In this document: piece by piece, positions 24,084 to 35,439 of the stretch
How positions within the stretch are numbered: position 1 is the first letter of the stretch
Layout of the letters: the number at the start of each line of letters is the position of its first letter
Assembly: GCA_036873755.1 (NCBI GenBank)
Contig: JAVTVY010020492.1
Coordinates: 19,772 to 83,771, forward strand
Origin: Hanleya hanleyi
Taxonomy: Eukaryota > Mollusca > Polyplacophora > Lepidopleurida > Hanleyidae
Length of the DNA stretch: 64,000 nucleotides
Direction: 5' to 3'
Position numbers and translations under genes: made by a program
The notes under the pieces: model-generated
What the model saw: only the letters and a program-made list of their open reading frames with translations
Told to the model about the DNA's origin: nothing
Database searches by the model: none

Positions 24084-24127
24084 GTGATAGAACCACGAAC
24101 GAAGATCTCAGGTGAGATTCTCTGACT
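24084..24127 (-). CDS. Candidate alternative exon of the RhoGEF gene
   Basis: On the minus strand, acceptor ATATAACAG precedes 44 nt that read QRISPEIFVRGSIT in one frame and end at CACTG/GTGAGTGACG, a strong donor. The exon ends in phase 1, which fits the exon at 5235-5337, but its start phase does not fit the upstream exon at 25551. If real, it would be an alternative 5' part of the RhoGEF gene rather than a cassette exon. It could also be a chance match. Confidence 0.3.
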
Positions 24128-25550
24128 GTTATATAGTTAGAAAGTGAAAGATTGGAACTCGTTAGGATGTCAGAAACCTGTAATTGAGATGTCACATTTT
24201 CACCAAGACCAGAGAAATAATTAACCACTGCTTGTCTATCTCCCACAACAAGGCATTGGACAAATCAAGTTTGGCACTTTCCGCACTACAAAGAGAAAAC
24301 TTCCGGTTTGTTCTTTGATTTCTTCCGACATGTTATCTGTAATCTCCTCACCCTCTGTAAGGAAGCTCCCTCAAAATAAGCCACTCACACGTAAACTACT
24401 CGTTGATGAAACGAAAGCAGATGTGAATTCTCTTCTGATCTGCAGTCACACCAATAAGAGTTTCTTGAGCAGACATACATGTAACAGACAGACAAAAGAA
24501 AATTGTTGATTTGCCGATGTCAATCACGGGGAGTACTGGGAGATACAAGTGAAATGGTGGGAAGTAAAATATAATCCATATGCCTGAATTTTTCAATGAA
24601 AATAAAACACACAAGAAATACAAAGGACATGGTGCATTTTAGAGAGTTTTTGGCACCAATGAGACTCAGTTAACATATATGTAGAAACCACTAATGTCTA
24701 TCTGCTTGAATGCTCATGGTACAATTGTAATGATGGGGTACCGGGTGTTCAGGTTCTTCAATAACAACATCTTAAAGTAGTGTATTTCTGCAAATCGTCA
24801 ATTTTGAGGTGAAAACAGTCTAAATCGTCTCTGAAAACATATGAAGCCAGTTGAGAATCAAAAATCGTTTTTTTGGACAACAACTACATGCACCTTGACA
24901 ATAACATGACAAAGCTGGGGTATGTTTGTTTGGGTCGCCATGTGACCAATGGGGTTGGGTGCGACGTTAAACTTCAAACAACCAACCAACCAACCAACCA
25001 ACAAATGTGTTGATAAAAAGTTTATTTTGGTTGTGGACTGGCTACATATAGAAAAAGGTGCTGTTTTCACCCCCACATTGACTGCAGACCCAAAGCACCA
25101 TAGTTGCCATGACTGATTTTTGAAAACACAAGGAAAGCTACAAACAGCGCCTAAATGTAATGAAGTGAACCATTAGAGGAGCTAAAAAATGTTCACGGTA
25201 CTAAATTTCTCAGCAGTCATTTTTCTAGGTTACGGTATGTAACCTTTTCAGAAAATTATCGAAAAATGCAGATAAGTAGACTTAATTTGCTTATTTGGAC
25301 CAAGCAGCTACAAGACATGCCAACTGAAATTTATATTACAAGAGAAAATCTCATGGATATGGATATCTTCAAATCCTGTTAAACATGTCTACAAAGTTTT
25401 AGAAGCTTCTGATGAAAACTGTGGGAGTAGTTGATTACGTAAGGAAAGTGTGACGGACGGACAGGACAGAAACTATATGCCTCTCAGCATACTTCGCAAT
25501 GCGGAGGTACAAAAAGTCTAACAGATAAATAAGTTCAGTTGATCCCTTAC
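24128..25550. other. RhoGEF intron; one SINE-end relic and a possible promoter patch
   Basis: 24280-24345 holds ACCGGAAGT-type and GCGGAAAGTG sequence (minus strand) and an ATG on each strand (about 24330 minus, 24330 plus), which could mark a start site but has no traced exons. At 24955-25005 GTGCGACGTTAAACTTCAAA is followed by (CCAA)n, resembling the end of an inverted SINE head. The remainder is AT-rich. Confidence 0.3.
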
Positions 25551-25749
25551 CTAATAATTCATCCTCTTCATCCTCCTCTTCCTCGGACACATCTTCTAGA
25601 CCTTGTGCCAGAGAATGCACACCACCGAGCAGACTGCATGAAGTAGACGCCACAATCAACTTGGCACTGTCCATACATATATCCATGTCAGTCGTTCTGG
25701 CGGCGAAATTTAACAGATCATACGCCGACTGCTCATCTTCACCGGAGAA
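25551..25749 (-). CDS. RhoGEF gene, exon before the DH domain
   Basis: A 199-nt minus-strand exon lies between a pyrimidine-rich acceptor (TTTTGTCTTTCTCGAACAG) and donor ATTAG/GTAAGG. It encodes 66 residues starting FSGEDEQSAYDLLNFAARTT, with a central helix-like part (MDSAKLIVASTSCSLLGG) and an acidic end (EEEEDEEDELL). It ends in phase 1 and continues in frame into the DH exon at 5235-5337. The function of this N-terminal part is not recognised. Further upstream exons must lie to the right, interleaved with the plus-strand gene or beyond it, but I could not identify them. Confidence 0.75.
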
Positions 25750-25911
25750 CTGTTCGAGAAAGACAAAATGGGAACAAATGATGAAGATTAGATTGATATC
25801 AAATAGCTGTAAATGTTGTAAGAGCTTGGTAAATTGACATATAAATTATTTCTTTATCTGGAGAGTAAGATTTATGGGAGATAGCGATTGAAATATGAGT
25901 GCAGTAAACGC

Positions 25912-26286
25912 TCTAATAATTCAATCACCTCCAAATTCTGTCTGGCAGTCGCTCTAATAAATTTAATCACCTCCTATACCTGCTATGTTGTTATGTTTTT
26001 GTATCATTTCATTCAACTCTCTGATCTAATCAATTTTTACCACTTTCTGTGATTTAGTTGCTAGAAAGTTAACCACATGGTAACCTCTCTAATAATACTC
26101 ACATATTAAAACACATTTTAGAAGTCAATTCCAGGAAGTATTTTGTGAACATTCAGCCCTGACTGTTCAGATCTCTGATTGTTGTATATTATGTTAGCAA
26201 AAGAAAATGTCCATCAGTTTAATGTTTTTAAATTTAATGAATTATAGCTAGTCTAAAAAATTATTGAATGATTAGAGAGATTACTG
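25912..26286. mobile_element. Tc/mariner-like MITE (family T), 375 bp
   Basis: CAGTAAACGCTCTAATAATT CAATCAC at the left and TTATTGAATGATTAGAGAGA TTACTG before TA at the right form the inverted ends of the family. TCTAATAAATTTAATCACC recurs inside. Confidence 0.75.
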
Positions 26287-26319
26287 TATACGACAAGATG
26301 TAGAATCTATAATGGACTA

Positions 26320-26829
26320 CCTAAATTCCTCTAAGACCAGGAAGAGAAATTTCCTACCAATTAAATCTGGGGTGATCAAATTTATTAGAACAGGGATCAG
26401 GGGTCGAAATTTACACCTGTCTACCTGTCTCTGTCTCTATTGACAGGTAGCCAATAATTTTGTTTTGGTGTTAATAATATATCTTCAACAAAATTCATTC
26501 AAAACACCTGCTAAGTGCAAGTAAACAAGGTGTCATTAATTTAATAGTGTCTTGCAACATCTAACTTTGTCATTAATCTCGAGTTACGATTGCATGTTCA
26601 GGTAATTCTTAAAGATGACAGGTAAACATTTCGGTCACCTGTCTCGTATGACAGGTAAATTATTTTGAATATTTCGACCCCTGGGGATTTGACAAAATGG
26701 TTCAAAATCATGCATATTATTTCTTTGTTATTTCAAAGAACTTAGAGGGTGATCAAAATTTATTAGAACTATCGATTTAATTTTGTCGCCGAATTGGGAG
26801 GGAGGTTTGAATTATTACAGGGATTATCG
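26320..26829. mobile_element. Tc/mariner-like MITE (family T) carrying a nested insertion
   Basis: ATTCCTCTAAGACCAGGAAG at the left and GGTTTGAATTATTACAGGGA TTATCG before TA at the right bound the copy. Its interior (GACAAAATGGTTCAAAATCA, ATGCATAT) matches the copy at 4109. A 286-bp element (26398-26683) interrupts it. Confidence 0.65.
26398..26683. mobile_element. hAT-like MITE with CAGGGGTCGAAAT ends and 5-bp target duplication
   Basis: CAGGGGTCGAAATTTACACC at the left and ATTTCGACCCCTG at the right are perfect 13-bp inverted ends. GGGAT lies directly outside both ends, and removing the element restores the continuous family T sequence around it. The interior has GACAGGTA/TACCTGTC inverted words. 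A diverged relative may lie at 53528-53815. Confidence 0.8.
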
Positions 26830-26842
26830 TAAAACAAGAAAC

Positions 26843-26872
26843 TTAAATTCAATTCAATTCAATTCAATTTAT
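26843..26872. repeat. (ATTCA)n short tandem repeat
   Basis: AATTCAATTCAATTCAATTC in tandem directly right of the MITE. Confidence 0.85.
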
Positions 26873-28488
26873 TGTACCAGGTGTACCATGCCACTTATTC
26901 CCTCCTTGTCACAGTCCATCTAGATTTATGGAAGAAGCTAGACATGTGCAATGCACATCTACACAATACTGAGCACCTACTACGCCAGTTCGGAGATTCA
27001 ATCTACTGGAATTATGCAAATGTGTGCATGAGACAAGATGAAAGAAGGGACACAAATATAAAGCAAGACCTTGATTATAAACAGGAACAAGGATCAAGAC
27101 TCTTACCTCCTCCAATTAGAATGGGACGTCATTAACAATAATTATACATGAATACAATCTAGGTAAACCAAGATGGTAACTCAGGGGATTATCATCTACA
27201 TGTAATGCCATAGATGGAAAATTCATGCGAAATTATGTTCGCCGATATTCTTTGAGATCCCAGAATTAGACAATTTCTGCATTTTCACTTCGACAATGAT
27301 TGACATTTATTTCACGGATATTAGGCTCAACATTTGGCTATATTTTCTACTGCCTAACAAAGCCAGAATTTTTGGTGGGAGTAAATCCGTTGATGTTCAC
27401 ATACACTATCTGGAAATGATGCCATATTTGGATACTTTTCCCCGACAATGTTTACCATATTGGTTCACATGATACCGTGTGTAATTACTGTGGGTGTGAC
27501 TTTGAAAATTGTTTCACCAAACTAGCCACCTGATTGGCTAACAAATGTAGTTTTAAATTCGCATGGGATTAAAATGGCGCTGAAGTCAGATATAATATTC
27601 TGTGAATCGTGAGAATATATCTGAGTTTACTGAGATTGTTGTACATTTCACTTATTAATCAGTGTAACTCTTTGTGTATTTTCAAAAAAAAATTGTTATC
27701 ACTTGTACATGAAAGGTAGCAAGTGCAAAATATTGGTCTACTGAAATGGATTTCCTCGCTTCACAGTGAGGTCACCAAATTCTCAGGAAAAGAAAACCCT
27801 TCACATAAGCTGTTCATAAAATATATCAGGATACCTACACATGCTGAATAAAGATTCTTCTTAGAGTAAGACCGTAACATCATTGTCCTTATTTGGTAAA
27901 TTCTCCTTCGATCACATGACAGTTGAAATGATAATCAACTCATTCATGATCTCACATTACCCATCTTCGGTGAACATTCCTCATAGTAAATCCGTAAATG
28001 GTAAGAATCCATGAGCAGCTTTTCCAGACTCACCAGTACATTAAAGCCATCAAATTTGTCCAAATTATGGTAAATTCCACATCAACTTTCAAGTAGACAA
28101 GGCTGGAACAACAACAACACTATTTTGTCCCAGTTTAGTTTACTGTAAAATGACCAATAAACATGGAATGTCACATACATGTACAATGCTGTGGGAACAA
28201 CCATGTGGTCAATGTGAACTACCGGAAAACTGGAACTTGGAGAACAAGTCTGGAATCAGATTAGCCTAAAATAATGCTGGCTAAAGTGGCAATTCAAAAT
28301 ATACAATTCCAGGTAGGGTGGGAGTGAGTGGCCTGGTCTTTCAATAATGCAGACTATTGTAATTATGTCATTATATGTTCTGTATTCTTAGCTGGTTATT
28401 CACTAGTTAAATCCAGACTGTGTAAGAATTCCAAAGTTAAATCAATGGATTAAGAGATTAGGAGAATTCCTTGTGATATATAACTCAC
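26873..28488. other. Intergenic or intronic, one dispersed-repeat fragment
   Basis: GCACATCTACACAATACTGA and the following TACGCCAGTTCGGAGA at about 26958-27000 resemble a stretch at 37726-37770 and a shorter one near 41383, marking a dispersed repeat. No exon supported. Confidence 0.35.
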
Positions 28489-28573
28489 CCCCAGCAATGA
28501 AGGGCATACCTGATAGATCCTGATACCCATAAAGGTACACAATCAACCCCTGAGTGGGCAAGTCAGGGATAAT
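28489..28573 (-). CDS. Candidate minus-strand exon, unknown product
   Basis: Acceptor TCCTAATCCAG and donor GGGG/GTGAGTTA bound 85 nt reading IIPDLPTQGLIVYLYGYQDL then SGMPFIAGG. The phase (ends in phase 1) does not join the RhoGEF exon at 25551-25749, so if real it belongs to another transcript or there is an unseen exon. I recognise no family. Confidence 0.25.
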
Positions 28574-30337
28574 CTGGATTAGGATTATTACATGTATCAC
28601 CACAGGTGGCATTCTTCTGTACATGTAAAAGTACATGTAGCCCTATAAACTTTTCGTTAAATAAGAGAACAGTTAACTAGTATGAACCTGTCAATCAAAC
28701 TCAATATATTTCTTGTGGTTCTATATCTGTATATTGAAGTAAGCCATTAACACAGAGGGTCACTTTCGAAATACCTGCTTTTTATTTAGAATAAAATTGG
28801 GAGAAAACTCAAGCAAACATATTGAATATCATATGTACATGTATCTTGTCTTGCTTGTCAAGCAGGAAAATAAAAAGATCAGAGAAATTTGATTTAGTAT
28901 ACACAGATAAGTAAACAAACAAACTTGACAAATTTCAATATTACTAAATTAATCACTAAACTCTGAACCTTCAATGTTTTCTGACTGATAACCATAAAGC
29001 CCTTCTGTGTTGGTGCTTGTCCCTGACAATGTTAAACCCCTTTCCCCTTACTAAAAATGAACTTTCATAACTATTTTTTTCGGGTATTCCTACATCAGAG
29101 ACTTCAAACATTTTGCTGGGGTGAAATTAATTCCTGACAGTTTAATCTGCAATTTCATACCCAAGTTCCATGATTGACAAAATCATTTTTTTTTCAGTGG
29201 AATACTGACCAAATTCTAACTGTAATTACTCGCATTAAAACAATTTCAACAATGTTCAGTTATGCTTGGTTTTGAGTCGCAATGATGGTTCATGGTAAAT
29301 CTCAACTAATGGAGATAAATCCTTTTTGAATCCTTTTTAGTTCTTTGTTACTGTGTTTAGTAAGAGCTTGGCATTGTTTAATTGAAAACAGTCCTGTTTG
29401 TGGAACTTAATTTTATTATTGTTTATAGTAATGGCATGGTATCTTGAAATAGCTTTGTCATCTTACTGAAATTGGTAATTTACTGGATTGTAAATAATCG
29501 TGGCAGACAGATGGAAATGTACAGCATTGTTGACTGGGCAAGAATCTCTACAGAAATCACAGAGAGTGGATCTGAATCCCAATTTATTATTGCATCAAAA
29601 ACATATTTTATGGAATAATCTCCTCAAAGTACATGTACACAATAACAACCATACTGATTGACCAAAATTGTAATTTTCGGGCCACTTCCCAAACATATTT
29701 CACAGCCCTCAACACAATGCTTTATTTAATTCCATTATACATTTCTTTGTTCAGTTCATGGATTTACAAGCAGTCTTGTTTGAAACAATTAACAAAAGAT
29801 AATTTTTTTTTACCAATTTGAAAACGTCTAATTTACAGGTTCAACTACCTATATCAGTTATTCAGTTTTTGAGAGAAACTAAAGTGTAACAGTAGTAGTA
29901 GTTTATTACATAATGGATCATGTCGTTTTATAGTTTGTCTTTGTTCCCTAATTCCCTCACAAACACAGCCATCCAGAAAAAAAAAAATGCAGAACAGTGA
30001 CTGGTCTGTGCCTAAAACTTTGCTCTCAGAAATGTGTATCAGGATGATAGACTTCATTGTGCCTTAAAGTCAAAGGTTTCTGTTCCATTATATTACCTAT
30101 TATTGTCTTTTATAACAGGAAGTGAAGTACATTTGAGCAAAATTTCTCACAGGTGAAATTCGTAAATAAAATGCTGTCACAAGCTTCCAGCAAAAACATT
30201 TCATACGAAAATTTGTTTAACAATATATTTAAGTTGCATGATGAATGATTTTGTGAGATACATTGTTTTAGTAAGATGATTTATATTTGTGACAGATGCT
30301 GGGATTATTTCTGTTTTTACGTGTACTATAGTAAACA
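28574..30337. other. Intergenic or intronic, nothing recognised
   Basis: AT-rich sequence without repeats or exons I can support. The frames at 29633-29821 and 29854-30057 look like chance. Confidence 0.3.
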
Positions 30338-30397
30338 ATGACTCACACACAAGCTGCAGAAGAAACTGAACCTACAGAACCTATATTCACTCCACAG
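30338..30397 (+). CDS. Candidate first coding exon of the plus-strand unknown gene
   Basis: ATG at 30338 follows an in-frame TAA two codons upstream and opens 20 codons (MTHTQAAEETEPTEPIFTPQ) ending CCACAG/GTACAC. It ends in phase 0, which fits the next exon at 31318. The donor is only moderate and the peptide is too short to judge, so this start is tentative. Confidence 0.35.
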
Positions 30398-31317
30398 GTA
30401 CACATTTAGAGAAAATAGGAGCTTTTAGACGAGGATGGTCCAAACGATGACAGCACTCCAAACCTCCAACAAGAGCGCTGAGAGCTCGAATATACAGCTA
30501 TATATCTACAGAGTATATCTGCTAACCTGATGCTGAGAACACATGCTGAGCAGCTAGGGAAAAATTTGCCAAGAGGGAAAACTACAATCTGCTCGCTGCG
30601 ACGTGATACCTGGAAAACCTGGTGCTTAATGTGGTTTGTGATGGAGAAGATTAACCCTGTCTATTGATAGCCCGCGAAAACAAAGATATATGGAATACCA
30701 CGTAATTCAACGGCAAAACACAGAAGAATATGTTGATAATTTCACAACATATACTAGGAGTAGTTCACTTTCCTATCGTATAAATATTTGTGTTACCCTT
30801 GGGGCTGAGTAACCGACATGAAACCTCTTCCACCAATAGAGTTGGGTTCTGATTCAACCATTTCTACTTGAAAATAAAATGAGTATTCTGGTTGTACAAT
30901 GTACACACTGGAGAGCTATGAGTATGATTGCTATGCTCAAACTCTTCCATGTTCTACATTTTGGCTGAGAATTTCTAGAGAGGGAGAGAAGAACTTGCAA
31001 AGAACTATTTTGGCCACCAACACAGTCCCCTTAATTAGTGTCAGCAAGCAGCAATGCCCTGTCAAATTACATAGCAAATGTAACTTCACCTCGAAAAGTG
31101 ATTTTTTAACATTGTGGTTAATGCAGGTTGTTTTGATGCCACAGGATTTTTGGCAAGGTGGGTTTCCTTATTCAAGATGCTGGCACAATTTTGAAGTGCA
31201 GCACAAGATTTTGCTACATGTACGTAACAAAATGTATGCATTTCATTTCCTTTTTTGACAAACAGAAAGAATTCACTGGTGGATTGTTCCTGCTATTCAT
31301 GTCATATTGTTTCACAG

Positions 31318-31415
31318 GTTCCTGCTAACACAGACAATATATACTTCATAACAGCACCATGGCAGTTCCACAGTGAACTACACCCACTGATGCTTCACCC
31401 TGGTACCATTATGAA
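31318..31415 (+). CDS. Plus-strand unknown gene, exon (98 nt)
   Basis: Acceptor CATATTGTTTCACAG is followed by 32 codons plus two bases: VPANTDNIYFITAPWQFHSE, then LHPLMLHPGTIM. The donor would be ATGAA/GTACGT. The two leftover bases are completed by the first base of the exon at 37177 (AA+A), so the phases agree. Composition and codon use look like a globular or beta-rich protein. I recognise no domain. Confidence 0.6.
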
Positions 31416-31419
31416 GTAC

Positions 31420-34400
31420 GTATATCACTCCGATGAACACTTGATGTCAAACTGTTCCAATCCATGCAATAAGAATGTATGTCAAAGACGGAGATTAAAT
31501 TTGAGCAATTGATTACTAAATTACTTCTGGGAAATTAAATACCCTTCTGAACAATTCAACTGAACATGTTGAACGCAGTCAGAAAAGAAGAAAATGGGAA
31601 ACGCATACTTGACATGTGAAGCCTGCGTGAAGTTATTGCTTCAAAGCATGCTTCTTTTCTCATCTGCACAATGACGTAAATACCTCCTTAAGACGAGAAC
31701 GCCAGACAGCTTTGTTAAGAAGCAACCAAACAGCAACCTTTCATGGACAATGGAAGATACAAATTCAAGGAAGTCTGGTGAAAATGGGAGGATTGTTGTT
31801 TAGGCTGAATTCTCAAATAATTCCATCACCTTCTGGCATTACCTGTTAAATTTTTCTCCCACCCACTAGTAGAATGAGAATTAAAAAATTACCGGTACCT
31901 ATAAAATTAATTTATAAAATCTGCCAACATCTATATTTTGGTGGGAAAAGCCAATTTGCCCGCTTGAATTACTAGAGAATTTACAGTAATTTTATTTCCT
32001 TCACAGTTATCTGTCTGTCTGGTTTACCCATGTCTCTGAATATATTACTTCTTGTACACATAAAATTTCTCCAGTGAAGGAACATCTCAGTAAAGTGAAT
32101 AATTTCTGACAACTGATAGTGTAGAACAAATTTAGCCGCTGTTACTTAACTGACATCATGACCTTGCTTTTGAAATACACATGCTATATGCAATAGTTAT
32201 TAATTATGGAATTTCAGTATGGTACCAGGATATTGAGGCATCACAGCAACAGTATAATGCAATCAAACACACAAATTCTTTCAGCTGGACGAGTATTTTG
32301 TCGACTTAACTTAGCTCTGATAAGCAATCAACCACAGCTGTTTAATCTGGAAACTGAAATGTAAATCTTGCCAACGAGGTACACACATAGGCTTCATTTT
32401 CGAAAGATTTTAGGTTGATTGTTGAATAGTCCATGGTCAGTGATACTTGCATGTCAATTTATTTCAAAGCCAGTTTAACTCTTTCGCCGATTATTTCCCC
32501 TGACAAAAGTGACCTGCTGACGATCAATTCCCTGAGAACTGTTAAAATTTGTATATGTTGTCTTTGGAATGCTAGAAATTGCGTTTGCGTCAGAGATTTG
32601 CAGAAAAACATAAGAAACCTGTCTCCACAATACACACTACAGTGTTATTTGCTCTAGTTTTATAGCAAAATAAATAAAATAGTGTACAAAATTAGGTTTT
32701 ACTGCGAGAGAATGCGCTTTCCCTGGCTTTCTCGACTTAAAAACGTCAAAATGCAACGGAGAAATCGTCTTTTTTTGACCGCATTTGACAGCATTTTTCT
32801 CGAGTTTTACTCTGCCATTTTTTATGTTTGACCTCTCATTGGAAAGCATGACCTTTCACCTTTTCACACACGAAATAACCTGGAATGGATGGCAAAATAA
32901 AACGGAGGATACGATTGGATTATAAAATGATGTAATTCCATCCTTCCAGTCACTGTCTACGCTCATCTCAAATCTGTTAGAGGTCACGTGGGCAAAATTA
33001 TGCATACCGATTGGCTCGTCGGCTCACTAACACAGCTTGCTGCCGACATTTTGAAACTTGTTTGACAAACTTTGCGGATCAAGACTCGTAAAAATATGGA
33101 AATAAACTTTGCCGGTCGTCGTTGGCAGTTTCAATCGTCTGGGGAATATTCACCACACTTTACCAGTCATGTAACTTCAAAAATACGTTAGGATGAGGTT
33201 TTCGATGATTTTTCCCCATTTTTGCGGCTTGCTGTCGAGATGCCTGTCACACGGTATGTGGGGAAAAATGCATTTTTCATTCCGATTTTTTTCGTTCAAC
33301 ATCTAAATTTGCTTTATTTATTTTTCAAACAAGCAAACAATTTCGAGAATCAAATTGATCAGGGTTTCGGCTTTCCAGAAGTATACAGTGTTTGATAGGT
33401 TTCCGTTAAAATGAATGCAAAAAAATTAAAGTGCTGTACCCATCGTGATGGCCAACAGGTTTAAAGCTAACCCGGTCTACCGGGTATGGTCGTATGGATA
33501 CGCACTCTCGTTAGCCCTGTTTACCGGGAATGATCGGTGAAAGGATTAAATTCTGACATGTTTAAATCATATCTGAAGGTATCGTCTGATTCCCGATCAA
33601 CAAATCGGAAGTTGAAACTATTTACCCCTTTCAGAGCTCACTGACATCATGTCCCTGGCAGGGAATCCCATATTCCAACTAGGGAACCCCCAAGTAAGAT
33701 ATTCTGACAACAGTCACATCTTACAGCCATTAATAGGCTGTAAAATTCAATCAAAAACTCCGGAGAGAAGCCAAGAATCACGATAAACTTATGAAAAACT
33801 CAATCCTGGCCAAAAATGGTAATGTTAAATACACATTAGGAGAGTTAAACTTCTAGAAACTGAATATTGATTGGACAAAAACTCAATTCAGCGCTGAAAA
33901 AAACTTTGACATCTATAAACCCCCCCCCTCCCCCCCGACAATAGAGGGTAGTTCAAGTTCAATGCATACACCAATGTTTAGATTTGCTCATGTGCTATGA
34001 TAGTAGTCCAGTGATTTGTCCCTTCATTTTGGCAGTGTTTCAGAAAATAATGACTTTCTCTAGGCTCAGTATCCAGAACACAAATGTATGACATGTGGTG
34101 TCTATGTTCAGGGACATCGCCGAATGCACAAGGTCGCGTCACACCCACATCAATGGAATGGAAGGCATCGTTCATTATTTTTAAAAAGTTCTATGAAATT
34201 CCTTTGCATTTCAATTTTACCAAGATGAATTCAGCCAACATAAAATTCCATTTGATTACATTGTGGCTCCACAAAAATATATATTTAGAATGCCAGTTTT
34301 TGTAATGTGTTATATGCACTGAATATGTGTAAGTTGATGAAATTATAGTTTTAATCATATTTATGCTTATAAGGAAAATAAAATCTGGTAATATGTCTTT

Positions 34401-35340
34401 TTAAAGGTGAAATGCAAAGGTTTTCATATTTTCCTTTTTATATTCTTCATGGACCATTTATGATTGAAATGTCAGCCTAAATACTTCATTTGATTTTATT
34501 TGAAGTATTTTGTCTCCTGGTAGCTTTTGAAAAGTGCTTCTAAGTTGGTATCTCAGCCCGGCCGATTTTAGAAATGATATCCGCATCGCTTATCTGCCCT
34601 TGTTTGACGCTGGTTTGTGATGTCACATCAGACCACCTGGCCGGTCATCAATACTTGTAACGTTCAGTCTCCGGGTGGTTGGACCGATGTGACGTCACAA
34701 TCGAGGAGAGATAAGCGATGATGTTTTGTAAATTTGAATTCAGCTGGGCTAGATGTACCAACTTTTAAAAAGATTCTAGCAGACAAGATAATTAGAATAA
34801 ATCCAAGTGAAGTAGATATTCTGATAATTCTATCATTATTCAACCTATAATAAATGTAAAACAGAGAATTTAAAAACCTTCGTGTTTCACCTTCAAGAGC
34901 AAAGAAATATATCTTTTCAATTCATGCAAAATGGCATATCAATAAAAGATGGAAAAACAATATACATGTACATGTTCATGTAGATATTTTGTACAAAGCA
35001 GATGTTTTTCACTCTGCTCTGAACACTAATTATTTTATCCGATAATCTTACTAGGCTTGTGTGCATTGACCACTGGTCCTTTTAACAGTCTTTTTAGCAT
35101 GTTGACTTATTTCTTTTCACACTAGAAATCAAGATAAAGTCAGTTGAAGAGGTGAAAAGGTGTCACTTGATGTATCTTGAAGCCTGCTTAATGAAGTTGG
35201 TCCCAAATTAATTGGGAGGGACATAATAATGGACGTAAACCTACAGCTGTTCAAATAGTTCCGAGGTATTCATCTGAGATAGTTGCATTGTAACAAAAAT
35301 GTGAAACCCCAAATACTTTATATTTGCACATAATGAAGTA
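31420..35340. other. Intron of the plus-strand gene, with one MITE relic and a MITE
   Basis: 31805-31992 is a weak copy of the family T MITE (AATTCCATCACC...CTTGAATTACTAGAGA). Runs of C lie at 33920-33937. A frame at 33978-34175 on the minus strand is coding-like in composition (HSIDVGVTRPCAFGDVPEHR) but has no convincing splice sites. The palindromic MITE copy 2 is listed separately. Confidence 0.35.
34404..34893. mobile_element. Palindromic MITE, copy 2 (better preserved)
   Basis: Starts AAGGTGAAATGCAAAGGTTT and ends with the inverted match (AAACCTTCGTGTTTCACCTT), about 18 of 21 bases alike. Inside, CGCTTATCTGCCC...GTGATGTCAC is mirrored by GTGACGTCACAATCG...AGATAAGCGATG, so the whole element folds back. 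See copy 1 at 2253. The target duplication is not clear. Confidence 0.75.
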
Positions 35341-35344
35341 AAAT

Positions 35345-35431
35345 ATGGTCAATAGTATTAAATATGGTCAATAGTATTAAATATGGTCAATAGTATTAAA
35401 TATGGTCAATAGTATTAAATATGGTCAATAG
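35345..35431. repeat. Tandem repeat, 19-bp unit, five copies
   Basis: ATGGTCAATAGTATTAAAT repeated with no visible differences except at the last copy. Confidence 0.9.
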
Positions 35432-35439
35432 TATTTTTA

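Noticed and set aside
33978..34200. Minus-strand frame with coding-like composition (HSIDVGVTRPCAFGDVPEHR)
   Set aside because: No clear acceptor or donor and no family recognised; possibly a retroposed fragment. Left as intron.
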